The notes under the pieces were generated by a model, which saw nothing but the letters and a program-made list of their open reading frames with translations, was not told the origin of the DNA and did not search any database. Source: Apostichopus japonicus (Eukaryota; Echinodermata; Holothuroidea; Aspidochirotida; Stichopodidae). Taken from it: DNA of 64,000 nucleotides. The stretch covers positions 12,606,001 through 12,670,000 of the forward strand of contig NC_092573.1 in the NCBI RefSeq assembly GCF_037975245.1. Reading direction: 5' to 3'. Both the position numbers and the translations under genes were made by a program. Positions 32,571 through 49,962 of this stretch are shown in pieces; positions within the stretch are counted from its first letter, which is position 1, and the number at the start of each line of letters is the position of its first letter.

Positions 32571-33328
32571 AAAGAATTAAAATAGTCTAAACCTGCCTCA
32601 GAATACACAATCCGAATTGTCCGGATTCCGAAAAAGTTTTTTGGGCAGGACTCCTCAGACCACCTACATATAGGAGTCTGCTTCAACGACCCCAGGGTCC
32701 TTCATTCGCCTCTGGCCATTCCACCACAGTTCAGTCCAGGCCAGTCCCTCACCTATAAAGATCATGTGCATGCCGCCCTCGTGATGATGCGTCTGCTCGG
32801 ATAGGACATTCGCAGTTTATTATCTTCAAATTGCAACATTTTCTTTGTACTTTTCGAAAATTTGACTTGATCTCGGAATTTTTACTTGGTTCTCTTCGAC
32901 ATTATATGTCGAAATTTCTATTTCGTATCCCAAAACCACCCCTAATGTTTGGATAGGTACCTATTAATGTTAAGTTTTTCGGTTCTTTCAACTTTTCCTA
33001 AATGTATATTTCCGAATCAAAAGTTTATGGAAAAATATCGACTGTGTATTTGGAGATTGGCTTGAATCTTGAAATTGACCTTTCATAACATTTTTACAAG
33101 TTTATATCGTCTTTATACTAGTTTGGCTTTTAATTTAAATTGTTGCTTTCTACTGTCTATAAGGAAATGTCCACAAATCCATAAAACCGAATCGCATTGT
33201 TTGATGATCCAAATGTTGACCTTTCAAGTAGCAAAATTCCTCTCCAGTTACTGATACAACTGAATGGTTTCGCACTGCCATGGAACGCAACTCTAGTAAA
33301 TAAGGGAGTCAAGAGCCCCAACCAACCC
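32571..33328. other. Intergenic sequence, unidentified
   Basis: Contains CCTTCATTCGCCTCTGG (about 32699), repeated at about 47346, so probably old repeat debris. No gene recognised. Confidence 0.4.
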
Positions 33329-34110
33329 CAGGGACGTAGCTAAGGTCTGATGATTGGGGGGTGTAGTGGCTGAAAATCCAACTGGATAGGTTTTGAACTC
33401 CAGAAAATTCCGACTGCTGCCTTTGTACCCCCCCCCCCCCAACCCGCGCTACTCGTCAACGATACGGTCAGTGTCAGTCAGACACCCCATCTTTCGCGAC
33501 TGCACTTACGGTTCCGAACTTTTTTCGATACATTTGTACCCACTGGCACTCACTTCACAAACTTATTATCCCCCACTGACCCCCCCCCCCTCCCCCAACC
33601 AAATATTTTTGTGAAAGTTCGGGCAATATGCTGATAACTTTTCCGGCACCTACTGAAAGAAAGATAATTTGCAATGTGTTTTTCAATAATTAAACTTCTA
33701 TTATTATTACCTTTAATATTGTAACGGCTTCCAAAATAATTATAACCAATATGGAAAATGATTGTATGTTATTGGCATGCGATGTAAAAACCGATGCATG
33801 CCTATATGATATGCACATTAACATGTGGAAATTTTGGTTATATTTTTCTGCCCCCCCCCCCCCCAATCAAATTGGGCTCCTACGAAGTTTTGTATGGTGG
33901 AGTATAAGAATCGCGAGATACAGTTCAAAAAAGTGCCAAGGAAAACTTTTTTAGGTCATTCACAATCACAGGAATATATGATAGGCCTAGATAAACTAGA
34001 GTGCGACAGTCGGAAATTCCGACTGTCGCACTCCAATTATCCAACTATCGTCAGTTTAACCAAGTTTGGGGGGTGAGACACCCCCACACCCCCCTCTAGC
34101 GACGTCCCTG
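33329..34110. mobile_element. hAT-like non-autonomous element, family 3
   Basis: Terminal repeats CAGGGACGTAGCTA / TAGCGACGTCCCTG (one mismatch) with flanks ACCAACCC and CCCACCCC (6/8). 782 bp, several C-runs, no transposase. It contains a 35-bp near-perfect palindrome at 33999-34033. Confidence 0.72.
33999..34033. repeat. 17-bp inverted repeat with 1-nt spacer
   Basis: Arms GAGTGCGACAGTCGGAA and its exact complement flank a single A. A related TTCCGACTG sequence lies near the element's left end (about 33407), suggesting a sub-terminal motif. Confidence 0.9.
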
Positions 34111-35268
34111 CCCACCCCCCCCCTTTCAACCCCGGTCATGCACTTAGAAAATGGCAGCTATATACTCTCTCTAAGCCCTGGTACGTGCTCGTTCTTGCGC
34201 CTACGTATATGAAATACATTGTTCTAACTTCAAATAAGTTTTATATTGATATGTATATGACCCTGTTTTTCGGGTTTGATTAATCCCATGCATGTGTATT
34301 TCATGGACATCAACTGGAACGGCTACTGACATGAATTGTCACCAAAAACGTGCAACAGCTTCGAGCCATCATGCCATATGTAGTTTGTAAATACCAAGGG
34401 AGGCGGTTAGGTCCAGATTTAAATCCCACTAAGGCCAGACGGGATGAGGAAAGATCATGGGCACCCTCTGATAAAATCAGTAGACACGTAGTTGAGGTGA
34501 TGGAGCGGGGAGCAAAAGGCAATTGTTTGTTTTCGGCGATTGTTTTCGGGTTTTTTTTTCGTTTTGTAGTTATTTAATTCCCTCTATGGTTAAATGATTG
34601 ATTTACTGGGCGAAAAGCACCTGTACAATTTCAGGTGAATAAGGCCTACACTGATGATATTATTCATTCTGATACAAAATTAATGGGATGCAAACACTAT
34701 GAGGATGTTATTGTTATCAAACGGTGCAGACTATTTTCAGCAATTTTGCTAAGCAATCAGCCACCAGATAATCCAAGTTAAGACCTCAGAGATTTCTAAC
34801 AAGAGAGCGCCGGCGTTTATATTCTGTATTTGAGTAATATCAATAATCTTCAAGACAAGATCATAACCCCCCCCCCCCCTTGCAACAAAATAAATAAACA
34901 ATAACAACAAACACACACGGACACACAACCCGGGACCCCTTCATAGTTAATGCCTCCGATGATTACATGCGTCGATTACCATTTTCTTCACATAATCTTG
35001 CATTTAAGATATCTCAAATTAATTTAATTATTTTCATATGTTTGCATCAGAATTGCAGGTATATCATCAATATTACCTCAGACGGATTTGGTATGAGAAC
35101 GAGTTGTCACATCGGCGGGACGAGTTGTCAAAGACTTGAGTTTTGTGCGCACATGCCTCAACAGAGTATTCCGCAGGGTCTACAACGCAGGTTCGTGGGA
35201 AATGCCAAACACAGCAGGCATAAATGAGATGTGAACACTCGAGTGAAAGTTCATGAATCATCTACATA
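34111..35268. other. Upstream region of SLC25A46
   Basis: C-runs near 34110 and 34867. No TATA box or clear promoter motif was recognised, and the transcription start was not found. ACGAGTTGTCA occurs twice near 35100-35130. Confidence 0.4.
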
Positions 35269-35294
35269 ATGACATCGAGACGCTTTCCGGGTGA
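35253..35294 (+). promoter_or_regulatory. Overlapping uORF at the SLC25A46 start
   Basis: An ATG at 35253 in another frame gives a 13-codon ORF ending at TGA 35292-35294, overlapping the main start at 35269. If it lies in the transcript, scanning ribosomes would meet it first and main-ORF translation could be damped. TSS unknown. Confidence 0.4.
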
Positions 35295-35398
35295 AGAGGA
35301 AGAACTTATTGTTCCATCCTCCAAAGATAGTGTTCTCATGTCACAAGAGGAGATCATGAAAGCTGTAAAAAATGCAACTCCTCGTCAGAGTGAAACTG
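35269..35398 (+). CDS. SLC25A46: SLC25A46 exon 1
   Basis: 130 nt encoding a hydrophilic N-terminus ([20 protein letters not shown] and onward), ending G|GTAAGT. N-termini of the family are poorly conserved. Confidence 0.88.
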
Positions 35399-38300
35399 GT
35401 AAGTTTAGCTAAATATGAGGAGCCTAACGTTAGGCTAGGCCTCATCATGCGTGCTCACAATCATGCTACTGGTGGTTGGTCATGCTAGGGGGGTATATTT
35501 TAGGGTTGACATGAACCCAGGTAACGTCTTGGGGACTATGTGTAACCGTATTGGTGAACCAACATTTTAACTCCTCTCGTACCATAGTGCAAGTATGCAA
35601 GGCCTAACGAACCTGACATTATGCCACACTCGAGAATAAAATGAAAATCATATAGGATTAGCACTGTAGAGACTAGTGTAGCGTTAGGCTAGCGTAATGC
35701 CTAACTAGTAAGGAGTAAGGGTCCTTGACTAAGTGAAGAAGCCGAACGAATATCGTGGTAAGAAAATAACCAGGCTATTGCCATAAAAATTACCATGACT
35801 CGATACTGTTTGGAACATTTCTGTGTTTTTTTTTTTAACATGCTAGGCTAGTGACAGTGTTCCCGTTAATTTAAAACACTATAATAAACTTAGCCTATCT
35901 AATTTGATCAATGTTCTGATAGTGATACTGTATTAGAAGCATCTAAGTAATGTGGAACGTTGTGGCTATTCGCACGAACGTAATCGTGCGAATACAATTG
36001 ACTATTTGCACACATGTAACTTGATCAATCAGCGCTTGTGGTTGATGTAACCAATGAACTGTCCTGATATGTGCTGGCCGGGAGGGGTGAACTGCGGATA
36101 CTTTATCTATTTTTGTAATGAAGGATTCCAAAACCGTTGAAGCAGCAAACAAGCGACTAGATGAATTAAATTCATCATATTCCTTACGCATTTTAAGAAA
36201 GTTTGCAACAAATCTTTTCTGAAATATTCCAACAAAATCTTTAATTATTACTCCGAATTTTCCCAGAATTGATCACATCTCTGATTTCTCTCATATTTTA
36301 CAGATTTGGCTATTGATTTTGAAAAAGATAACCATTTTTTGAGAATCAGCAAATTTTCATCAACCAAAATCTTGAGGGGAGGGGGCGAGGGGGGGCAAAT
36401 CGACCGTGCACACCCCAACACTGGTGTTGGGGCCATGGTTTACCTTCCCCGCCTACTCAATACGAACACGTTTGTGCGAATATAAATGTTTATTGGCAGT
36501 GCTTTTCTAATCACTACATGGCTACTTATACCCACATACACGTTCGTGCGAACAACAATCCTTATTGGTACGCCTTCGTGTGCGTAGTCACTGTCTATAT
36601 AAGCACGAGCATGTTCGTGCGAATATCGATGCTTATTGGTACGTCAACGTAACAATAGCGGTTGTTATTGGCACGTGCACGTGCGAATAGACACGACCAA
36701 TGTGGAAAGGTAGGCTTACCTTTTCAAAACCTATGCATAGGCCTAGATAGAGCAAAATAATAATAGTTCATTTGTGGCTGTTCTTAGCTCGATATACAGT
36801 ATATGTCAGTTTGAGATGTTAAATTGTGAAGCCTAGTGACCTAACAATATAAGGAGGTAATATTGAAAGATCATATTCGTACAGAATTAACATTATATAT
36901 TTTTATATAATGGATTTTTTTAAGTGGGAGGGGGTACAGGTACTAGGTGTAGTTCATCATCAGAAGTTGAATTTGGTGTGTTGTACATCGATGTGATCAT
37001 AGTCATAGCAACATGTTGTTGAGGAGTTTACCTTTAGATTAAGAGAGCAAAGGTGGCTAGCATTTCATTTGAGTTGTTAAATGGTACACTGTTTACCGAA
37101 ATGGAAAACTACACACAATACCACAATCTATAGCTATCTATATGATGTTGCTTTAAATAATATCCACTAAAACTCTTCCTTGCAGAATTAAGTATTCACT
37201 TTCTGTTTTAGAAAATTTGCTTGTTGTTGACATCAATGATTTATTAGCATCCAACTGGGAAGAGAACTTGTGTACATTTTAGTCATTTCAAAATAAAAGG
37301 AATACAGTAATGCTCAAAGTACTGTCTGAATTCTGACCTTTAATATTTTAAATTATAGCATACCATATTTTATGGATTTGGATACATTGGTAAGAAATAA
37401 GAGTAATTTACATAGACCTGTTCATTGTTATTAAATTTGCTTAATGGATATTTTTGTTTGTTGCATTACAGAAAACTTTCACAGGATTGCTGGGTTTGGT
37501 ATTGGTATGGCCAGCCTGTTGATGGAAAATGTCCTCTCCTACCCGTTCATCATTTTCAGACGCCAATGTCAGGTAATTAAATTGTAAAGCTTTCTAAAGA
37601 GCCTAAGGAATATCTGCAGAACTATTGAATTTATCTGCATCACATCCTTTGAATGTGAATGGTTTTATAAAATGGGTCTTTTCTATAATTGCAAACTGGT
37701 ACTGTTGGTATACTTGAGGTCATAGTTGCTCCTAAGTGAGTAACAATAGTTCTTAAATTAGTTATTTCACATCAAGCTGGTTTTCCTTAACCAGTTGGCA
37801 GTCAGAAAGTAGTAAACAGTGTTGCTGTGCGTATGTACCATATGCATGTGACTTGCATACCGTCACTTGTACAGTATGCATGTAACATCTGTGTGTAATG
37901 TCTGTGGTTGTAAATGGATCTTTTTTTGGGGGGGGAGGTGGGGGGGGCTTCAAGAAACACATGCTGTACATATGCAGTTCTACCAAAAATATATGTAGAT
38001 TCTGTAAGTTGTAGTATTGATGTATGTGTGAAATTTAAACAAAAAATATATATAGATTCTGTAAGTTGTACTGTTGTAGTATTGATGTAAATGTAAAATT
38101 TAAAACAAAAATATATGTAGATTCTGTAAGTTGTACTGTTGTACAGAAGTGTAGTATTGATGTACAGGTGAAATTAAAACAAAAATATATGTAGATTCTG
38201 TAAGTTGTACTGTTGTAATATCGATGTACAGGTGAAATTTAAAACAAATATAGATTCTGTAAGTTGTAGTATTGGTGTACATTTGAAATTAAACACAACA

Positions 38301-41300
38301 ATATGTGATACTGAATGCTGTATATCCTACAACGTTAACCAATGAGTTTATTTTTATTTTTCATTTGATAATTGTTATTAAAAGTTGGGAGGTTGACCTT
38401 CCTGTTATGATTGTGATGCTATTCAATTCTCTTTCTCTGTTTAGGTTAACCACCAAGCCCATCGTTACCACCTCCAACCCTTTTCTGTGATCCAAGTCAT
38501 AGTTAGGTTACAAAGGCAACATGTAAGTTTCGTATGTAATGCACTCTTGGTAAAAGGACGATAGATTTGAAATGAATCAGTCAAACTACAAAATGAGTTA
38601 CTACAAACCTAAGTATTGAGCTGATATTGCTTCAAATGAGGAAGAATCATGGAGTCAATGTTACATTGCAAGCTTGTCATTACCTCAAGAGACGATAAGC
38701 CTTGGGTTGGGCCTCAAAAACTATTTGTGGACTTCGGTGGGACAATGTTGTCAGCAGCAATCCTATTACCATTGTAATTATTCACTCTCTAATGATTTAA
38801 TCTAATAAATGCTGTATGCTTTCAGAACTATTTGATCAATTGTGGTCATTTTTTAACAAACCTTGCAAGAAAAATGTATGGTCCAGATATTACCAAGCTG
38901 TAAACTCTGCTATGAATTAGTAACAAAATATTTATTACAGTACCTGCTGTTTTTAAGGGGATTACCTGTACTAGAGAACCTTATATCATCACATTTTCAA
39001 GAAGGATCTCGTTATATATTTGATCCAATCACAAAAACAGTATACAAACAACAAAGTACGAAAACACAAAGCGGATCAAGATGTACAAAAGGAAACCAAA
39101 TTCCTGTAGCCCGAGGGCCTGTACACCCTTACAATAAGAGACTTAGAACTAAAATAAATATATAATATTCACAAATAAAGCCATAAGAAATATAAGAATT
39201 AAAATTGACAAATTACACATGTGATAGCAAAAGCAAATAGTTGACTAATTTGGTAAAGATGGTTCTTGGACATACTAATTTCATTCTACCGATAATTCAC
39301 CGTACTCACATGTGTGTTTTGTTCATAAGGATGTTGTTGACAGCATCTCCAATAGAAATTTAAAATCAATGCTAGTTAGTTTGGTGATATCTGGTAAATA
39401 AGTTGGACTCTTGTTATTCATGTTTATTGACAGATATTATGGTAGTATGAATTCCACATCAGGTGGTTATCAAAACTGGAGGGCTTTTTAAAAGTTAAAC
39501 AGAGAAAAAAATAATCTGTTAACAAACTGCTTTCATACAGCACATTACTGCAAAAAGTGCCAGTGTATAAGTAAATGCATTCAAGTAAGAGGGCCTAAGA
39601 TTTTGATTGTAGCAGAATCTTCTTGAAAAGAAAAATTGCTTTGCCCTTGACCATCCTGTTACACTAGGATCAAAACATCTGGTTATCTAACTTATGCTCT
39701 TAGAAGTAACTGAATATTGAACTCTATTCATGAACTATAATAAGGAAAGGATATACAGTTTCCCTCTGAGTCTCACAGACACAAAAAAAACCAGTTCGTA
39801 TTTTTGTACTGAACCAAAACTGATGTAATAATGATACCAATTTGTGCACATATTCCAACAATAACTAATTTAACATGTATTTTGATGCACTGCTTTGGAT
39901 TTTTGGTTCCTTGCTAAAAGCAAAGGAACCTATGTATTCAGGTTGGCGTGTGTGTGTGTGTGACGCTTTAGCTTGTATGCACAATAACTCAACAAGGGAA
40001 TGGCCGATCATTACTGTACCATACTTAGTGGGTGGGTGGCCCATAGTGAGTAGATGGACTCTATTGATTTTGGTGCTCATATCATGAATATTAATGAGGT
40101 CATGGGGTCAAACGTGAAAAACTCCAAATTGCAATAACTTGGCTACTATTAGTCTGCATTTCTTCAAACTTGGTATGATGATATTGGTAGATAGTCTTCA
40201 CACACTGATGTGTGTTGCAAGTGATATCATGCATATTTATGAGGGGGCGAGCTTAACAATACAGTATTTCGGTATGAAAAGTTTGTATGCACGATAACTC
40301 AACAAGGGAATGACCGATCATTACCATACTTAGTGGGTGGGTGGCCCATAGTGAGTAGATAAGCCCTATTGATTTTGGTGCTCATATCATGAATATTAAT
40401 GAGGTCACGGGGTCAAACGTGAAAAACTCCAAATTGCAATAACTTGGCTACTATTAGTCGGAATTTCGTCAAACTTGGTATGATGATATTGGCAGATAGT
40501 CTATACACATGCTGTATGTTGCAATTGATATGATACAACTTTATGAGAGGGCAGGGCTTAGCATTACTTTGGTAACAAAAGTTTGTGTGTATGAATTGCT
40601 GTTGTTGTATTAGGGCTTTCTTAGAAATTTCCCTATGAATGGAACTAATGAACAGCAGCAAGGAACCATGAAATGTTTTTATTCTGGTCTTATCCCTTTT
40701 AGGGTTTTGTCACCATGTGGAAAGGAATCAGCAGTGCATTTGTTGTTCAGGGGATTGGCTTAGGAAGTGAGACCATCCTCGGTGAAGTTACCCCACTTCC
40801 CAAGTGAGTAATACCACTGTTTCCAATGTGACTAACACCCCTCCCTCCCTCCCGCCCCTTAACCGATTTTCCAAATTGAAGGTAGCATCAGTACCATTGT
40901 GACTATTATTCCCATCTTCAAGTTATTTAGCAGTTGTTTGTCCCAAGTAAACACAATCTCTGTTTCTTAAGTAACTATTACTGTAGCTTTTATGTCACTG
41001 CTAAAGCTGCCATTGTAGTTGAATGAGACACAATCTGATGATACAAATGTACTCAACCTTTTCAGAAAATTGAAGGTGGCTCAAAAGGTAATCTGCTATT
41101 TTTGCCTTCTTAGTGAGATATGTGGGTAAGTCACTGAAATACATGGGGTGTAATGACTGCAGCAGGGACCTTTTTTTATGTATGTATTTTTAGACATGAT
41201 GACATATGTGGTGCACCTGTTTTTTCCAGTTCATGTGGTACATTTACTTTAGACAGGTACAGTAGATATGTCATTAACTTGTACTACACTAATACTGCAG

Positions 41301-43694
41301 TGAAAACTGCCATTATTTATGTGTTTCTTTGCCCTCACATTACATTTACTAGACAATTATGAATTATAAGAAGTGTTAAATTGGTGTTTGCTAACAGACA
41401 GAGTACCTGCAGCTGGAATTATAAACATGACACTAGTCTTGTTATTGTAGGCCCTTATCACAGAGTGAGTATCTATGTACACAGTAATAAGGGGCAAGTA
41501 TGTCAGTGCAATGTGTTGCATGTTTGTATTGTCATGCTAATTCCAATCTTTCTTTCATTTTATTATCAGAGAAATTCACTCCTACAGTACAGCTAAACAG
41601 TTAGCAGGTCATGTGGCGTTGAAGGCCTTGGCCATCACCATATCAACACCATTTCTCTCAGCCAGTCTGGTGGAGTCGGTTCAAGTAAGTAATATGTCAA
41701 TATTGTGACACACATACACTGCATGAATACCATGTAGGGGTTAGGTCTTCCATCAGATCCATGGGAAGGCACAGAAGTTTATTAGTGATTGGCGGTGAAA
41801 GTTTTTTCCTAATTCATGGAGCAGCAACATCAAGGGATGTTACTGTAGCTACTACCATGACAAAAATGGTAACATTATACAAAGTTTATTTGAACAGACA
41901 TGAAAATGCATATGTACAGCAATTCATCTTTCAACTGCCCAGATTTACAGGGAGTGAAATTCATTGCTTTCCAATGGTATCAGGAATGCATCAGGAAGGC
42001 TTAATTCATCCAGTAGTAAATAAGGATCCATGAAAGTCACAGGGTTTGAAAAATGTCTGGGCCACACTTTGCCTACTAGCAATCGAGTCAGTTCCATGAG
42101 GAATGATTGTAGGACAAAGGTATGCTATCTGGTGGTCTGGTAGACATTCCTCATTGAATGAGGTGTGAAAAGAAACCATCAACTGGATTGACATACGTAT
42201 GAAGAACATAACATTATAATAATCAGTATACAGAATATTGAATTTCAACTGTCATATTTCTTGAGTATAACAGTAGGTTGTGGAAGGTAAATGAGGTTCC
42301 AAGCATCATTGAAATGTTTTTAAAACCAAGAATAGCAATATAGGAAGTCTGGAGGCTTGCATGTAAGCCCGGGGTAGGAGTGTTTGTATTTTGTGATATT
42401 CAATCAGTCACTCCATCTCAAGTCAATTCCATCTCCCTTGTGGTGAGTTCATTTTGTCTTGGGGAAAAAAAGGCGTCCCAAAGGCATAAAAATTGCTTTG
42501 GTCAAACTCTTGGTTTTCAATATATTTCTTATATCTGTCAGGGAGGGTGAACTTCAGTTTTCTTAAGATTGCTAAAGTTTATCATGTAGTAGCCTACACT
42601 GCTACTCAGTACAGTCTTAAAGAAGCCTACTTTACCTTCATTAGCATTTCACATGACATTTGTTCTTAGGACAATATTCTAGACATGCAGGGAACAGGTT
42701 GGAGCTGGTTTTCCTTCGCAGATAATATGCTATGACAGTTCTAATTGTTCACCCTGTGACTCTCTACGTATGGACTATGTTCAGTAGCAGAAGTTTTCAG
42801 GTACCATGAGCCAGATGGGTTTCCTAAGCGAGAAATATCGCAACTGTGAACTATCTGGATGTCAATGTAACACTAGTAAATCATGCACCTGTCTGGATAT
42901 TGTGGACTCATTTTACTGATCACTTATTCTCTTTGATCCAGAGAAAGAAAAAGTGCAAACTTTTTTGATTTATGACTGATGTATTTTGTATCAATACATA
43001 GCATTAACTGTCTTGAGTCAAGAAATGATGGATTTGCTTTTGCTCCAAATACATCCTTTTTCATCTATTTATCTACTTCCAGAGTGACATTGCCAGTGAC
43101 AAACCAGGGGTGTTGGACTGCGTAAAGGAGGGCTTCACCAGGCTTGCAGGAATGGGAACACCCCAGACCACAAGGTTGTTGCCAATGTATCTTCTCGTGC
43201 CTCCCACAATCATCCACGGCCTTTCAAAGTATCTGATTACATCGTTCGTGCAATACTCTTACTTAGCCGTCGTCAGACGAGGACTGAAGTCGAAACGTGA
43301 CTCCGGGGATGGGTTACAACCCAGGAGCATGTTGGATGCATTCTTCCCCGAGTTGGTTGCCAGTTTCCTCGGCAATCTCACTGCCGACTGCATTTTATAC
43401 CCTCTGGAAACAGTCCTGGCCAGATTACACATTCAGGGCACCAGAACGATTATCGACAACACAGACTTAGGCCACGGCGTCATTCCAGTGAGTACAAAGT
43501 ACGAGGGAATGATGCAGTGTTTCAGAGCTATTCAGGAAGGAGAGGGTGTGGAAGGACTCTTCAAGGGGTTCGGTGCTCTGATACTGCAGTACGCACTGCA
43601 TGCTGCCATATTGAAAGTGACTCATGTGATCTTTATAAGGATATGTGAAGAACTAGCAGCTCGAGAACACGACAGCCATGAGAGCCAGGAATAG
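35269..43694 (+). CDS. SLC25A46: SLC25A46, mitochondrial carrier homologue, six exons, complete
   Basis: Joined: 35269-35398, 37472-37572, 38445-38522, 40703-40803, 41570-41684, 43083-43694; all GT-AG and phases consistent; 1,137 nt, 378 aa (human about 418, the difference being at the N-terminus). Family blocks in order: [20 protein letters not shown] (about 49-68), [15 protein letters not shown] (73-87), [18 protein letters not shown] (106-123), [14 protein letters not shown] (about 254-267) and the diagnostic [20 protein letters not shown] (about 278-297). The last replaces the canonical carrier signature, as in SLC25A46. The protein belongs to the SLC25 fold but in vertebrates sits in the outer mitochondrial membrane. 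There it works in mitochondrial dynamics and lipid handling, like yeast Ugo1, rather than as a known transporter; function here is by homology. The start was chosen as the first ATG in frame with the conserved part; a short uORF overlaps it. Confidence 0.96.
35399..37471 (+). other. SLC25A46 intron 1
   Basis: 2.07 kb. Apart from the MITE at 35958-36698 nothing was identified. Confidence 0.6.
35958..36698. mobile_element. MITE with 9-bp target duplication, long form (SLC25A46 intron 1)
   Basis: Exact 9-bp direct repeats AATGTGGAA flank it (35949-35957, 36699-36707). Ends are CGTTGTGGCTATTCGCACG and, inverted, GGTCGTGTCTATTCGCACG. The interior repeats CGTTCGTGCGAA-type motifs and a perfect ATTCGCACGA...TCGTGCGAAT hairpin beside the left end. 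741 bp, no transposase. The 9-bp duplication suggests a Mutator-like class; that assignment is inference. Confidence 0.82.
37472..37572 (+). CDS. SLC25A46: SLC25A46 exon 2
   Basis: 101 nt. It encodes [20 protein letters not shown] and FIIFRRQCQ, the first carrier-type membrane segment. Acceptor TTACAG, donor CAG|GTAATT. Confidence 0.95.
37984..38296. repeat. About 60-bp tandem repeat, 5 units (SLC25A46 intron 2)
   Basis: Units contain ATATGTAGATTCTGTAAGTTG, TACTGTTGTAGTATTGATGT and GTGAAATTTAAAACAAA, with length changes between units. Confidence 0.88.
38445..38522 (+). CDS. SLC25A46: SLC25A46 exon 3
   Basis: 78 nt, phase 0 both ends. It encodes [20 protein letters not shown], aligning with VNYHAQHYHLTPFTVI in vertebrates. 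Confidence 0.94.
38523..40702 (+). other. SLC25A46 intron 3
   Basis: 2.2 kb. Its one clear feature is the two-copy repeat at 39973-40590. The open frame at 38863-39165 has no recognisable similarity. Confidence 0.55.
39973..40590. repeat. Two-copy tandem repeat, 310-bp period
   Basis: Copies start TTGTATGCACRATAACTCAA at 39973 and 40283 and share TACTTAGTGGGTGGGTGGCC and AACTTGGTATGATGATATTG blocks. The second copy ends by about 40590 at a third partial start. Confidence 0.88.
40703..40803 (+). CDS. SLC25A46: SLC25A46 exon 4
   Basis: 101 nt. It encodes [20 protein letters not shown] followed by [11 protein letters not shown]. Acceptor TTTTAG, donor AA|GTGAGT. Confidence 0.95.
41570..41684 (+). 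CDS. SLC25A46: SLC25A46 exon 5
   Basis: 115 nt. It encodes [20 protein letters not shown] and [13 protein letters not shown], matching MPFYSASLIETVQ. Acceptor TTATCAG, donor CAA|GTAAGT. Confidence 0.95.
41685..43082 (+). other. SLC25A46 intron 5
   Basis: 1.4 kb with no repeat, RNA gene or coding sequence recognised. Confidence 0.5.
43083..43694 (+). CDS. SLC25A46: SLC25A46 exon 6 (last coding exon)
   Basis: 612 nt to TAG. It carries [17 protein letters not shown], the PELVASF helix, the [19 protein letters not shown] signature and the [20 protein letters not shown] segment of the final carrier repeat. An acidic/Ser C-terminal tail follows. Confidence 0.97.
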   Translation, partial: SDIASDKPGVLDCVKEGFTRLAGMGTPQTTRLLPMYLLVPPTIIHGLSKYLITSFVQYSYLAVVRRGLKSKRDSGDGLQPRSMLDAFFPELVASFLGNLTADCILYPLETVLARLHIQGTRTIIDNTDLGHGVIPVSTKYEGMMQCFRAIQEGEGVEGLFKGFGALILQYALHAAILKVTHVIFIRICEELAAREHDSHESQE

Positions 43695-49365
<5,671 letters not shown>

Positions 49366-49962
49366 ATGGATGGCAGTAATTATGTTTTGAATATCAACGT
49401 CGGCGGGACTAAGTACACAACATATTTGTCGGTTGTTAAGAAGTACCCAGAGTCCCATCTCAGTCAGATGTTCCCAGAGGATACATCTTTGTGGAGGAGA
49501 GATGATGATGGTAATGTTTTTATCGACAGGGATGGACATGCGTTCCGTTATATACTTAACTATCTACGAGATGGTGACGTCATTTTGCCTTATAGATTTG
49601 CGGAGTTTGATTTGCTTTTAAAGGAAGCTGATTTCTATGGGCTTGTGAATCTGAAGACGGAGATTCGAAAATTAATGTCTGTCAGAAAACATGTTGTAAT
49701 TATAACGGAGGGTACTGGAACATTCCATAAAACTGCATACAGTAGCAAAGTTGCCTTAGTTGTAGAAGGTACACGAAATATATCCGAAGAACTGAAGGAT
49801 CATTTTAAAGGTGGGTTTTATGGTTCAGAAGAAAAATGTCGAAGTGGATTAACAAAGTCTTTCTTCAACGTTAATTTTCGCGGCTCTATTTCAGTTTTCC
49901 TACTGAGAAGGGGTTTCAAACAAGAAATGTCTTCTCCTCTCACATTCGCTATAGATATCTAG
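49366..49962 (+). CDS. Single-exon KCTD-type BTB/T1 protein, 198 aa
   Basis: ATG in ACATCATGG context. Residues about 6-105 form a BTB/T1 domain with the KCTD hallmarks LNINVGGTKYTTYLSVVKKY, FIDRDGHAFRYILNYLRDGD and FAEFDLLLKEADFYGLVNL. KCTD proteins tetramerise or pentamerise through this domain and act as Cullin-3 adaptors or as GABA-B receptor auxiliary subunits (KCTD8/12/16). The C-terminal part, including KVALVVEGTRNISEELKDHF, is only weakly like the H1 domain of the KCTD8/12/16 group, so the subfamily is not settled. No intron is needed, so an intronless or retrocopied paralogue is possible; I saw no flanking direct repeats or poly-A. Confidence 0.9.
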   Translation: MDGSNYVLNINVGGTKYTTYLSVVKKYPESHLSQMFPEDTSLWRRDDDGNVFIDRDGHAFRYILNYLRDGDVILPYRFAEFDLLLKEADFYGLVNLKTEIRKLMSVRKHVVIITEGTGTFHKTAYSSKVALVVEGTRNISEELKDHFKGGFYGSEEKCRSGLTKSFFNVNFRGSISVFLLRRGFKQEMSSPLTFAIDI

